DNA of 32,255 nucleotides from Candidatus Rokubacteria bacterium 13_1_40CM_68_15 (GTDB lineage Bacteria > Methylomirabilota > Methylomirabilia > Rokubacteriales > CSP1-6), in contig MNEG01000061.1 in the NCBI GenBank assembly GCA_001917585.1, positions 1 through 32,255 on the forward strand, in the 5' to 3' direction. Positions 1 to 7,602 of the stretch are shown here, piece after piece. Numbering within the stretch: the first letter of the stretch is position 1; every line of letters begins with the position of its first letter. The translations under genes were made by a program, and so were the position numbers. The notes below the pieces were generated by a model. The model was not told the DNA's origin, did not search any database, and saw nothing but the letters and a program-made list of their open reading frames with translations.

Positions 1-13
1 AGGTCTCCATTGA

Positions 14-57
14 GGGAGGACCTTTTCACGGAGCAGTTAGGGGAGGACATTTTCACG
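14..57. repeat. Pair of 17-bp direct repeats, possible IS21-type element end
   Basis: GGGAGGACCTTTTCACG at 14-30 recurs with one mismatch (GGGAGGACATTTTCACG) at 41-57, a 27-bp period, each copy preceded by a TGA or TAG triplet. Multiple short direct repeats containing a GGAC(A)TTTTCAC-like core are a recurring arrangement at ends of IS21-family elements, where they bind the transposase. No transposase gene lies in the window; it would have to be to the left. The family assignment is from memory of the motif and is tentative. Confidence 0.45.
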
Positions 58-78
58 TTGCAGCAGCACACTCAGGAA

Positions 79-94
79 GGCCGGTTGACCGGCC
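79..94. repeat. Perfect 7-bp inverted repeat
   Basis: GGCCGGT and ACCGGCC (79-85 and 88-94) form a perfect palindrome around a 2-nt centre. It lies between the direct repeats at the left edge and the first small ORFs. It could be an operator or a short hairpin in the 5' leader of the gene at 188. No T-run follows, so a terminator is unlikely. Confidence 0.4.
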
Positions 95-126
95 ACGCTC
101 GCTGTCCTATCGTTCGCGGCAGCGGC

Positions 127-183
127 ATGCGTGACCAGGGAGTCGTGATCTGCACGCGGTGTCAGATGTGGACGCCGGGGTAG
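127..183 (+). CDS. Possible tiny CxxC peptide ORF
   Basis: An ATG at 127 opens an 18-codon ORF ending MRDQGVVICTRCQMWTPG, with its stop 4 nt before the ATG at 188. The same frame is open back to a TTG at 58, which would give 41 residues and sits about 11 nt after a GGAGG. The CTRC motif is the type seen in zinc knuckles, and the following gene also carries Cys/His pairs, so the two could be a small coupled unit. The length is so short that chance cannot be excluded. It may instead be a remnant of a larger gene cut by the element at the left edge. Confidence 0.2.
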   Translation: MRDQGVVICTRCQMWTPG

Positions 184-187
184 TCCA

Positions 188-454
188 ATGAGCGACCGCG
201 CCTGGCACCATCCCTGGGTCCGCGTCGAGCGCCTGATCCGCGAGCTTCTCGAGCGGCGCTGGAACGACGCGACGTGGCCCAAGGCGAAGGTGGCGCTGAA
301 GGCCGCGTGGGTCAGGCGGGCGACCTGCGCGATCTGTGGCAAGCGCGTCGATCTGCGTGAGGAGCACTACCGAGTCACGTCGCCGTCACGGAGAGGCCGC
401 GCCAGTATCCACGTCGAATGCTACGGTGCTCTGAAGAGAGAGCTGCCGCCGTGA
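188..454 (+). CDS. Small putative zinc-binding protein, function unknown
   Basis: This 88-residue protein has a basic, Trp-rich N-terminal half (residues 1-45) and a C-terminal half with CAIC near residue 47 and HVEC near residue 75. That CxxC...HxxC spacing could bind one zinc ion, as in small treble-clef or HNH-like modules. No catalytic HNH core is visible. Third codon positions are mostly G/C, which supports real coding. The ATG follows a weak GCCGGGG ribosome site and lies just after the tiny CxxC ORF. A GC-rich hairpin at 481-513 follows the stop. I do not recognise a family; DNA binding or a role linked to the mobile-element-like left edge is speculation. Confidence 0.55.
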   Translation: MSDRAWHHPWVRVERLIRELLERRWNDATWPKAKVALKAAWVRRATCAICGKRVDLREEHYRVTSPSRRGRASIHVECYGALKRELPP

Positions 455-480
455 AGCGATCCCTCGGGCGGATTTAGTAC

Positions 481-513
481 GCGCCGCTCGCCGGGGGCGA
501 CGGCGAGCGGCGC
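481..513 (+). terminator. GC-rich hairpin after the zinc-binding protein gene
   Basis: GCGCCGCTCGCC (481-492) pairs perfectly with GGCGAGCGGCGC (502-513), a 12-bp stem with a 9-nt loop, starting 26 nt after the stop at 454. Only scattered T residues follow (CTCTTTGCT), so it is either a weak intrinsic terminator or a 3'-stabilising hairpin. Confidence 0.45.
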
Positions 514-633
514 TGTTCGCTCTTTGCTGCTTCGGTATTACCCGCGACAACGTCGAGCGTCACCGATCACGTAGTGCAAATGGCTCGCCGAGTTCGAAAT
601 CGTCGCTATGACACGCTCTGAGAGGGCGGCACG

Positions 634-651
634 CCTCGCGAGATGGCGAGG
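634..651 (-). terminator. Short hairpin downstream of the Ala/Pro-rich protein gene
   Basis: CCTCGC (634-639) and GCGAGG (646-651) form a 6-bp stem with a 6-nt loop, 26 nt past the stop of the minus-strand gene ending at 678. There is no T-run on the minus strand. Apart from this and the hairpin at 481-513, I see nothing else in 455-677. Confidence 0.2.
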
Positions 652-677
652 TCGTCACCTTGTCCGACAGTGCGACG

Positions 678-1721
678 TCAGCGGCGCGGCGGGACCGTGG
701 CGGGCTTGGCCGGCGGGCGATTGTCCGGCGGGACGATTCCCATCGCCTGGAACTTCTGCTCGGTGGGCGTCCCGTAGACGGCGATCGGCGCTCCGGGCCT
801 GAGCGATGCCGCTCCGCCGCGAACCGTCGAGAGATCGACGAGCACGAGCTGTCCGTTGTCGACGCGCAAGACGATCCAGTTCCCCGCGATGACCTTGACC
901 GTGCCCCGCAGCTCCGTCCAGCGAGGTGCGTCGGAGGCCGGCTCGGATTCGGCTCCCTTCACCGGAGTCGCTTTCTCCGCAACCGTCGGACCAGGCATCG
1001 GTGGTTCGGTGACTCGAGGATTGGCAGCCGAGGGTGAATCTGACGCTGGGGGCTCGAGAGCTTTGGCCGGTGGGGCGGCTGCCGACCCCACCGCCGGCGC
1101 TGGAGTGGCGGCTGGCACTGGGGCAGCGGCTGGCGCTGGGGCAGCGGCTGGCGCTGGGGCAGCGGCCGGCTTCGGAGTGGTGGCCGGCTTCGGACTGGTG
1201 GTCGCCGCCGAAGCGGCCGCCGGTGCCGGAGCGCCCGCCGGTGCCGGGGCGGCAGGTGGCGCCGTGATGGCGGCAGGCGCTGCTGGCTTGGCCACCGTCT
1301 TTGGCGTGGACGCTGGCTCCGTCACCACGGGCTTGGGCGGGGTCGGCGCTTCCACCGCGGGTGGAGGCGTGGGCGCCCCGGCGACCGGCGCGTTGACGTG
1401 AGGCATGAGCGCGAGCGCCAGCGCGGCAGCGTCTCCCGAACCGACGGCGATCGCCGTGATCTCGTGCGGCCTCGCGGCCTCGGTGCCCAGGACGGCCACG
1501 CGCCCTCCGGCGGTCAACGGACCGGACTCCAGACGCTTCGCGCCTTTGATCTCGGTGTAGTACCACCGCCCGTCATCGGCACGGATCACAACGAACGGCT
1601 CGACCGTCAGCTTGGCCGGCCATTCCAGGACCCCCTGGACGAGGCGCGGATCACCGGGAGCGGCGTGGGCCTGGGAAGCGAACCCCAACGCGACGATGAG
1701 GGTGACGATCCCTCGTTTCAT
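678..1721 (-). CDS. Exported protein, two small domains joined by a long Ala/Pro linker
   Basis: This is a 347-residue secreted protein of unknown function. A Sec signal peptide (MKRG start, cleavage after about residue 21 at AHA-A) is followed by a globular segment (about 25-105) rich in beta-type residues. A linker of about 150 residues follows, made almost entirely of Ala, Pro, Thr and Lys. The C-terminal segment (about 270-330, WTELRGTVKVIAGNWIVLRV) looks like a small beta-barrel or OB/SH3-like fold. The two ends look like related small barrels. The start at 1721 is fixed by a full-length Shine-Dalgarno 8 nt upstream; a GTG at 1730 lies inside that site and is rejected. The linker suggests that the protein spans the periplasm or cell wall. 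It is monocistronic, convergent with no recognised partner. Confidence 0.75.
   Translation of the reverse strand: MKRGIVTLIVALGFASQAHAAPGDPRLVQGVLEWPAKLTVEPFVVIRADDGRWYYTEIKGAKRLESGPLTAGGRVAVLGTEAARPHEITAIAVGSGDAAALALALMPHVNAPVAGAPTPPPAVEAPTPPKPVVTEPASTPKTVAKPAAPAAITAPPAAPAPAGAPAPAAASAATTSPKPATTPKPAAAPAPAAAPAPAAAPVPAATPAPAVGSAAAPPAKALEPPASDSPSAANPRVTEPPMPGPTVAEKATPVKGAESEPASDAPRWTELRGTVKVIAGNWIVLRVDNGQLVLVDLSTVRGGAASLRPGAPIAVYGTPTEQKFQAMGIVPPDNRPPAKPATVPPRR
1111..1200 (-). repeat. 18-bp minisatellite within the Ala/Pro linker
   Basis: Five in-frame 18-bp units lie end to end. Three are GCTGGCGCTGGGGCAGCG-type (1111-1128 with one mismatch, 1129-1146, 1147-1164). Two are GCCGGCTTCGG(A/G)-type (1165-1182, 1183-1200). 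They encode six-residue Ala/Pro/Lys blocks, so slippage would change linker length without breaking the frame. Confidence 0.8.
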
Positions 1722-1723
1722 GG

Positions 1724-1736
1724 GGATCACCTCCTT
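1724..1736 (-). promoter_or_regulatory. Full-length Shine-Dalgarno site
   Basis: Read on the minus strand this is AAGGAGGTGATCC, a complement of essentially the whole anti-SD tail of 16S rRNA. It sits 8 nt (from GGAGG) before the ATG at 1721 and decides that start. It predicts strong initiation. Confidence 0.85.
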
Positions 1737-1792
1737 GCCGATACGGTCGCAAGCAAAGTGCCACGCCCATGGATGGCGAGTGAGCGCGGGGC

Positions 1793-1821
1793 GCTATATC
1801 GGACGATCGCACCGCTGTGTA
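1793..1821 (-). promoter_or_regulatory. Candidate promoter for the Ala/Pro-rich protein gene
   Basis: On the minus strand TACACA (1816-1821) and TATAGC (1793-1798) are separated by 17 nt, each matching 4 of 6 sigma-70 consensus bases. This would place the transcript start about 65 nt upstream of the ATG at 1721, just beyond the end of the liv operon. Confidence 0.35.
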
Positions 1822-1876
1822 AAAGCGTCCGGCGCAGTCGTTGGTTGAATACGCTCCACCGGAAACGCCGCGTCCG

Positions 1877-2587
1877 TCAGCCGCGGATGGTCTTCATCAC
1901 CTCTTCGTTGTCGAGTGCGCGGCGGGGATCGCCGGCGAAGATGATCTCGCCGCGGTCGATCGCGTAGAGGCGATCAGCCACGCGGGCAGCGTTGGTGACG
2001 TTGGACTCGGCGATCAGCAGCGAGATCCCCATGCCCTTGATCTTCCGCGCGGCGTCGATGAAGCGCGAGACCACGACCGGCGCCAGGCCTTCGAAGGGTT
2101 CGTCGAGGAGAAGGATGGACGGGGCCAGCGCCATCGCGCGCGAGATCGCGACCATCTTCTTCTGCCCGCCCGACAGGTTGAGCCCCCGGCGGGGCAGGAG
2201 TTGCTCGATCTCGGGGAAGAGCGCGGCGATGCGCTCGTCCACGGCGCCGCCGTCACCCTTGTCGGTCGCCAGCCAGCGCCCGATCTGGAGGTTCTCGGCG
2301 ACGGTGAGGTCCGGGAAGATCCCGCAGTCCTCGGGCGCGTAGCCGATCCCGCGCCGGGCGCGATCGTGCGTCGGCATCCGCGTGATCTCCTGCCCACGCA
2401 GGCGGATGGTACCCGAGCGCACGGACAGCAGTCCGATCGCCGTCTCCAGCGTCGTCGTCTTCCCGGCGCCGTTCCTCCCGACCAGACAGACCGTCTCACC
2501 CTCGTTCACGGCAAGGGACACCGCGCGCAGCACGTGGGCAGCGCCGCGGTAGGTGTTGACCGCGGCCAGCTCGAAGAGCAGGCTCAC
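1877..2587 (-). CDS. livF: Branched-chain amino acid-type ABC transporter ATPase LivF
   Basis: This is one of two cytoplasmic ATPases that power uptake through the LivHM membrane pair. Its 236 residues match the family length. Walker A GRNGAGKT is at 37-44, the signature LSGGQ at 138-142 and Walker B ILLLDE at 158-163. The region after Walker B (EPFEGLAP) is typical of LivF. It is the last gene of the operon. It starts at a GTG that overlaps the livG stop by 4 bp (GTGA), with GGGGAG six bases upstream inside livG. The substrate cannot be read from the ATPase; members of this family carry amino acids, amides, urea or other small carboxylates. Confidence 0.93.
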   Translation of the reverse strand: MSLLFELAAVNTYRGAAHVLRAVSLAVNEGETVCLVGRNGAGKTTTLETAIGLLSVRSGTIRLRGQEITRMPTHDRARRGIGYAPEDCGIFPDLTVAENLQIGRWLATDKGDGGAVDERIAALFPEIEQLLPRRGLNLSGGQKKMVAISRAMALAPSILLLDEPFEGLAPVVVSRFIDAARKIKGMGISLLIAESNVTNAARVADRLYAIDRGEIIFAGDPRRALDNEEVMKTIRG

Positions 2588-3339
2588 CGCGTCTCCCCGG
2601 TGCCGATGAGCGTCGTCGTCACCTGCTCGTTCCGTCTGATCTCCTCGGGGGTGCCGTCGGCCAGGATCGCGCCCTGGTGCATGGCGACGATGCGATCGGA
2701 GTAGCGGAACACGATGTCCATGTCGTGCTCGATGACCACGGCCGTGATGTTGCCCGAGCGCACGATGGAGGTGACGACGTCCATGATGGGCGCCTTCTCG
2801 CGCGTCGATACGCCGCTGGTCGGCTCGTCCAGGAAGAGCAGCTTGGGCCGCAGCGCATAGGCGACGGCGACGTCGAGCAGCTTCCGCTCGCCCTGCGAGA
2901 GCCCCCCGGCAAGCGTCGGCGCCTTGGGGGCCAGGCCGAACTCTTTCAGGATAAGCATCGCTTCCTCGGCCACCGCCTGATCGCGGGCGGCCAGCGTGGC
3001 CAGGCTCCGCGTCTTGCCCTGGCGGGCGAAGATGGTGAGCGCGATGTTGTCGACCGCGCTGAGGCCGTCGAAGAGGTTGACGAGCTGGAAGCTGCGCGCG
3101 ATGCCGGCACGGATGCGCTGGTTCACCGTCTGGCGGGTGACGTCCTTCCCGGCGAACAGGATGGTGCCCTCGTCGGCCCGCAGGAGCCCGCTGATGAGGT
3201 TGACGAGCGTCGTCTTGCCGGCGCCGTTGGAGCCGATGAGCGCCAGCAGCTCACCGGCGCGGACGGTGAAGTCGACGGCGTCGACGGCTCGGTTCGCGCC
3301 GAATGTCTTGGTGACCGCCTTCGTCTCGAGCAGGCTCAT
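2584..3339 (-). CDS. livG: Branched-chain amino acid-type ABC transporter ATPase LivG
   Basis: This is the second ATPase of the import complex, 251 residues. Walker A GSNGAGKT is at 36-43, the signature LSQGERK at 147-153 and Walker B LLFLDEPTSG at 167-176. The LivG hallmark ARSFQLVNLF (81-90) and the H-loop IEHDMD (203-208) are present. The open frame extends far upstream, but the ATG at 3339 begins the conserved N-terminus and lies 2 nt after the livM stop, so it is the start. It presumably heterodimerises with LivF. Confidence 0.93.
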   Translation of the reverse strand: MSLLETKAVTKTFGANRAVDAVDFTVRAGELLALIGSNGAGKTTLVNLISGLLRADEGTILFAGKDVTRQTVNQRIRAGIARSFQLVNLFDGLSAVDNIALTIFARQGKTRSLATLAARDQAVAEEAMLILKEFGLAPKAPTLAGGLSQGERKLLDVAVAYALRPKLLFLDEPTSGVSTREKAPIMDVVTSIVRSGNITAVVIEHDMDIVFRYSDRIVAMHQGAILADGTPEEIRRNEQVTTTLIGTGETR

Positions 3340-3341
3340 CG

Positions 3342-4340
3342 TCAGCGCCCCCGCCGGACGCGCTCGACGAGCTGCATGGCGGTGCCCACGAGCCCGGTCG
3401 GCATCGTCAGCACGAGCAGGACCAGCACGATGCCCAGCACGAGCTGCCAGTACACGGTGAAGCCGACGGCGTACGTCTCGAGGTAGTTGTAGGCGATGGC
3501 ACCGACGATGGGCCCGATGAAGGTGCGGAACCCGCCCAGGACGGTGAAGAACACGATGCGGCCCGAGAACGGCCAGTAGAGGATGTCGGGCGTGGTGAGG
3601 CCGTTGAGCGGCACCCACAGCGCGCCCGCCAGCCCGGTGAACGCGCCCGAGATGACGAAGGCGATCCAGCGATACTTCCAGACCTGCACGCCGACGAACT
3701 CGGCGCGGGTCTCGTTGTCGCGAATGGCTTGCAGCGCCTTGCCGAAGGGCGAGTTCACGATCACCCACATGCCGGCCGTCGCGACGAGGAACAGGATGAG
3801 CACGTAGTAGTAGTAACGGTGGGCGATGAACTCGACCTTGTCGGCGCCGGGACCGCCGAGGCCGCCCAGCAGCGTCGGCGTGGGGACGCGCAGGCCGTCG
3901 CTGCCCCCGGTGACCCAGAAGAGCTTCAGGGCGAGGCTCCACAGAACCTGGGAGAGCGCCAGCGTGAGGATGCCGAAGAAGATCCGTGTGTAGCGCACGC
4001 ACACCACGCCGAAGAGCGCGGCCACCGCCGCCGAGCCGAGGATGCCCGCCACCACGAACAGCTCCATCGACGCCACGCCCAGGTACTTCACGAGCAGCGC
4101 CACCACGTACGCGCCGGTGCCGAAGTACGCCGAGTGGCCGAAGGAGAGCAGGCCCGTGTAGCCGAGGAGCAGGTTGAAGCCGAGAGCGGCGATGGCGAAG
4201 ACGAGTCCGTAACAGATGGTGATGGTCTGGAAGGGCGAGGCGATGGTGGGGATGGCGGCGAGCGCGCCGACGGCGAGCGCCCCGCTCAGAACCCGGCGGC
4301 TGCTCAACACGCGAGGCGACGTCAGCGCGAGCTCGGTCAC
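3342..4340 (-). CDS. livM: Branched-chain amino acid-type ABC transporter permease LivM
   Basis: An inner-membrane permease of 332 residues with about eight to ten hydrophobic segments. The conserved LivM block GLVFAIAALGFNLLLGYTGLLSFGHSA (split here as about residues 46-72) marks the family. The DNETRAEFVGV segment near 207-217 matches the ATPase-contacting loop. It starts at a GTG 19 nt after livH and is followed 2 nt later by livG. It forms the translocation channel with LivH. Confidence 0.92.
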   Translation of the reverse strand: MTELALTSPRVLSSRRVLSGALAVGALAAIPTIASPFQTITICYGLVFAIAALGFNLLLGYTGLLSFGHSAYFGTGAYVVALLVKYLGVASMELFVVAGILGSAAVAALFGVVCVRYTRIFFGILTLALSQVLWSLALKLFWVTGGSDGLRVPTPTLLGGLGGPGADKVEFIAHRYYYYVLILFLVATAGMWVIVNSPFGKALQAIRDNETRAEFVGVQVWKYRWIAFVISGAFTGLAGALWVPLNGLTTPDILYWPFSGRIVFFTVLGGFRTFIGPIVGAIAYNYLETYAVGFTVYWQLVLGIVLVLLVLTMPTGLVGTAMQLVERVRRGR

Positions 4341-4359
4341 GGCCGGACGACGCCGACGG

Positions 4360-5235
4360 TCACGCGCGCCCGAAGAGACCGGCCGGCCGGACGAACAAGA
4401 CGACGGCGGCGATGAGGTAGAGGACGGCGAGCTCGACCTCGGCGAAGTACGTGATCCCGAGCGTCCGCACGAACCCCACGATCAATGCTCCGACGAGGGC
4501 ACCCTCCAGGCTTCCCAGTCCGCCGATCACGACCACGACGAAGGCGAGAATGAGCGCATCGACGCCCATGCCCAGCACGGCGCCCGAGATCGGCATGACG
4601 ACGGCGCCGCCGAGTCCAGCCATGAGGCATCCCAGGGTGAACGCTTGCACGTACACGCGCTTGACGTTGATCCCGAGGGCCGATGCCATCCGCATGTCCT
4701 GCGAGGTCGCGCGCAACATGACGCCGAAGCGCGTGCGGTACACGAACGCCCCCAGCCCGACGGCGGCCAGGGCGCCGATCACGATCACGAAGATGTTGTA
4801 CGCCGGATAGGTCGCCCCCAGCACGGAGATGCTGCCGAGCGCGTCCGACAGCGCACTGGCCGTCAGCGGGTGAGGTCCCCAGAGCAGGCGCATGACGTCC
4901 TCGAGGACGAGGAGCAGCCCGAACGTCATGAGCAACTGGTACTCCTCGGCGCGACGATAGAGCGGGCGCAGGAACGCCGGCTCGATGAGGGCGCCGGCGA
5001 GCGCGGCGGCCAGCGCGCCGGTGACGAGCAGCACGAAGAGCAGGCTGACGTGGAGCTCTGTGCTGGCCAGTCCGATCGTCCACGCCGCCACGTACGCACC
5101 GATGGCGTAGAGGTTGCCGTGCGCCATGTTCACGATCCGCATCACGCCGTAGACGAGCGAGAGCCCGGAGGCGATGAGGAAGAGGATCGACGCGTAGAAC
5201 AGCGAGTTGAGGATCTGCGTGAGGAGCGTATCCAC
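4360..5235 (-). CDS. livH: Branched-chain amino acid-type ABC transporter permease LivH
   Basis: An inner-membrane permease of 291 residues. The N-terminal block GLSLVYGVMRIVNMAHG (about 24-40) is the LivH signature, and ATSQDMRMASALGIN (about 177-191) is the cytoplasmic coupling loop. It starts at a GTG 14 nt after the large exported protein gene and is the first of the compact livHMGF genes. Only a weak AAGG lies upstream, so it is probably translated by coupling. Confidence 0.92.
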   Translation of the reverse strand: MDTLLTQILNSLFYASILFLIASGLSLVYGVMRIVNMAHGNLYAIGAYVAAWTIGLASTELHVSLLFVLLVTGALAAALAGALIEPAFLRPLYRRAEEYQLLMTFGLLLVLEDVMRLLWGPHPLTASALSDALGSISVLGATYPAYNIFVIVIGALAAVGLGAFVYRTRFGVMLRATSQDMRMASALGINVKRVYVQAFTLGCLMAGLGGAVVMPISGAVLGMGVDALILAFVVVVIGGLGSLEGALVGALIVGFVRTLGITYFAEVELAVLYLIAAVVLFVRPAGLFGRA

Positions 5236-5249
5236 GAGGCGCTACCTTA

Positions 5250-7481
5250 TCACGGTAGCGAGATCGCCCGACTTTCGGCCGTCGCGTACGTCCCGTTGAC
5301 GGCGATCTGAACGAGCGCGGTCGCACCCGCCGGCAGCCCCTCGCGGCCGACGACGAAGAGGCCGCTCGGCGTCGCGCCCGTCTCTCCGGCCCGCACGACG
5401 GCGCCGTCGCGACCGACGATCACGTAGCGGCACACGACCACGGCGCCGCGGTCCTTCTGCACGGCGGGACTCCCCACCGGCTCGGTCACCAGCCGGTGCT
5501 CGCGGCCGAACCGTTCCACGCGCTCGGCCGCGGCCTGGATCTCGATGCGGTCGGCCTTCACGTCGGCGCGCACGACCGAGCCGTGGAGCGGGATCGGGTA
5601 GCGATTGAAGGAGCCGACACCGAGCGGGTAGCTGAAGTCGCGGACCACGCGCAGCACGGCGCCGCCCGGCGACCACGCGTGCAGCAGATACGGGCCGTTG
5701 GTGACGAGCACGTGGTGATGATCGGCGGCGAACTGCTGGAGCTTGGCCCAGCGCCCACGGGCTTCCGCGGGAGTCACCCGCCCCGTCAGCGCGGCCGGAA
5801 CGAACGCCTGGCGCTCCAGCTCGTCGAGCAGGGCGAGCAGGCGATCGCGCGTCTTCACGTCACGAACGACGTCGAGCCACGGGACGCCGCGACGCCGCGC
5901 CTCGTCGGCGGAGAACGCGCCCATGCCCCGCGCGACCGCTTCCTCGAGCAGCGCCGCCACGGTCCACGGCAGCGGCGTCCAGGGCGGACTCACGGCGGCC
6001 AGACGCGACGCATCGGACAGCGCGTGGGCCAGATAGATCTCCACGATCGGCACGTCGTACTTCATCGTCACGTCACCGAAGCGGAGCACGTCGGTCTCGA
6101 CGCGGAGGACGCGGACGCCGACGAGCCACTCGCGCATGAGCGCCGTCGCCCGGCGAATCTCGGCGTCCTCCTCGCGGCCACGCCCGGCTCCCCAGCGGAA
6201 GGCGAAGGCCAGGCCGTAGAGCGCGTCGGCTGCCGTCATCCGGCTCCCATCGTGATAGGCCGAGCTGAGGACGCGATACGTGAGCTTCGCTCGCGCCGTC
6301 TTGCCGCCGCCCACCTCGCGGAGCTTTCCCGTTCCGAGCTCGGGCACGAGCGCGTCCGGCGGGACGGCGAGACTCCCCGTCTGCGCTTCCGGCGTCTCGA
6401 GCCTGACGCGGTTCTCGGCGAAGCCGCCGGCGTACGGCTCGGGAAAGAGGCCGCCGTCACTGAGACCCGCCCAGAGCAGCCGCCCCGTCGCATCCGTGAA
6501 GCCCGCGATCGGGTTCCACGCCGCCGCCGGTCGGTCGGGCACGCCGATCGTCAGCCAGCCGTTCCAGGGAAAGTCCTTCAGCTTCACCGTCCTCAGGAAG
6601 ACCGCCGATTCCAGGCCGGTGAGCGAATCGCCGGCCACGTTCTCAACGCCGGCCGAGTAGTCGTTGTTCAGCACCTCGCGCCGCACGGTGTAGCCGGCCA
6701 CCACGCGCTCACATCCGCCGCGCACACGGCTGACCAGCGCCCGCTCGAGGTTCAGCCGCTCCGCCGTGCCCACACCGCCACCCGCCATCAGGCCTTGCAC
6801 CAGATCCTGCGCGCTCGGCGTGGGGTTCAAGAGCCAGGCGTGAAACCATCCATCCTTGATCCAGGGCGGCGCGGTCCCTCCATCGAGCGTCGCCGTGTTC
6901 GCGCGGACGAGGTCGCGAACGCTCACTTCTTCCACGAGCGCATCCCACATGCCGCCGCCGCCTCGACCACCGACCAGGCGCTCGGCCAGCGCGCCGCGCG
7001 GACGAACGCGCAGGCGCGACGTCGCCCGCACGCCCGGCGTGCGTGGCGGCGCCTTCAGGGCGGCATCGATGAGATCGACGTGCGCCAGGTGATCGGGATG
7101 GTAGGGCGTGACGGGATACGGGTAGGGTCGCCAGCCCGCACTGTCGAGACCGGCGATGATCGCCCGCGCCGCGGTGCAGCGCGCGTCCGCGGTCGCCAGC
7201 GCCGCCGTGGTCGTGTTCATCGTCACTACCACGTAGGAGCCGAGCGATTCGATGCCGCCGAGCTTCGAAGGCAGCGCGCGGCCCGCGAACGGATCACCGC
7301 CGACGAAGGCGTGGAGGGTGTTCTTCTCGAGTCGGGCCGCGGCCACGGTCGCCGGCAGCGCCTCGACGGTGATCTCTTGCGGGTAATACGACGGATAGAA
7401 CGGCATCTCGTGCCCTGCCCGCGCCGGGAATGCCACGAGCAGCGATGCCACGAGCCCGGCGAAGACGAACCAGCGGATCAC
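5250..7481 (-). CDS. Large exported protein inside the liv operon, weakly like family 5 solute-binding proteins
   Basis: A protein of about 743 residues with a Sec signal peptide (IRWFVFAGLVASLLVAFPARA) followed by GHEMPFYPSYYPQEI. I do not recognise the N-terminal half. Two segments of the C-terminal half resemble family 5 (peptide/nickel type) solute-binding proteins: SSAYHDGSRMTAADALYGLA, like the HDG..TA.D region, and VTNGPYLLHAWSPG, like the GPY.l..W.pG region. The GTG at 7481 puts the signal peptide at the N-terminus, but no good ribosome site precedes it. An ATG at 7556 is possible but lies in the loop of a strong hairpin and would add a Pro-rich leader. The gene sits between livK and livH, so it probably assists the same importer. 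An alternative is a periplasmic enzyme acting on the imported substrate. Confidence 0.7.
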   Translation of the reverse strand: MIRWFVFAGLVASLLVAFPARAGHEMPFYPSYYPQEITVEALPATVAAARLEKNTLHAFVGGDPFAGRALPSKLGGIESLGSYVVVTMNTTTAALATADARCTAARAIIAGLDSAGWRPYPYPVTPYHPDHLAHVDLIDAALKAPPRTPGVRATSRLRVRPRGALAERLVGGRGGGGMWDALVEEVSVRDLVRANTATLDGGTAPPWIKDGWFHAWLLNPTPSAQDLVQGLMAGGGVGTAERLNLERALVSRVRGGCERVVAGYTVRREVLNNDYSAGVENVAGDSLTGLESAVFLRTVKLKDFPWNGWLTIGVPDRPAAAWNPIAGFTDATGRLLWAGLSDGGLFPEPYAGGFAENRVRLETPEAQTGSLAVPPDALVPELGTGKLREVGGGKTARAKLTYRVLSSAYHDGSRMTAADALYGLAFAFRWGAGRGREEDAEIRRATALMREWLVGVRVLRVETDVLRFGDVTMKYDVPIVEIYLAHALSDASRLAAVSPPWTPLPWTVAALLEEAVARGMGAFSADEARRRGVPWLDVVRDVKTRDRLLALLDELERQAFVPAALTGRVTPAEARGRWAKLQQFAADHHHVLVTNGPYLLHAWSPGGAVLRVVRDFSYPLGVGSFNRYPIPLHGSVVRADVKADRIEIQAAAERVERFGREHRLVTEPVGSPAVQKDRGAVVVCRYVIVGRDGAVVRAGETGATPSGLFVVGREGLPAGATALVQIAVNGTYATAESRAISLP

Positions 7482-7520
7482 GAGGGCGGGTGCGGGAGGT
7501 GTCGTGGTCGGTGGTGACGA

Positions 7521-7585
7521 GCGGGGTGGGGGCCGGTGTCCGGGCAAGTGCTTCATCGCAGCCCGGGCGCCGGCCCCGACCCCGC
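7521..7585 (-). terminator. Strong intercistronic hairpin between livK and the large exported protein gene
   Basis: The 24-nt arm at 7521-7544 pairs with 7562-7585 with one mismatch and two G:U pairs; the loop is 17 nt. It begins 18 nt past the livK stop in the direction of transcription. No T-run follows. The most likely role is partial termination or protection of the livK mRNA end, giving more binding protein than membrane components, as is common in binding-protein operons. Confidence 0.65.
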
Positions 7586-7602
7586 TCAACAACGAGCTGC
7601 CG

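Noticed and set aside
589-603. GAGTTCGAAATC resembling a tRNA T-loop
   Set aside because: The flanking bases do not form a T-stem, and no acceptor or anticodon arms fit upstream.
1111-1200. Short regular repeats as a CRISPR array
   Set aside because: The units are contiguous, without unique spacers, and in frame with a protein linker.
1822-1876. Intrinsic terminator after livF (CGCTTTT on the minus strand)
   Set aside because: Only a 3-bp stem can form before the T-run.
3729-4415. Long plus-strand open frames opposite the liv genes
   Set aside because: They are rich in Arg, Gly, His and Asp, with no family motifs, and mirror the codon bias of livM/livH on the other strand.
5496-7517. A 673-codon plus-strand open frame opposite the large exported protein gene
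   Set aside because: It has low-complexity Arg/Gly/His composition and no motifs. The minus frame has a signal peptide and normal composition.
7554-7556. ATG at 7556 as start of the large exported protein
   Set aside because: It lies in the loop of a long hairpin, lacks a ribosome site and would put a Pro-rich stretch before the signal peptide; not fully excluded.
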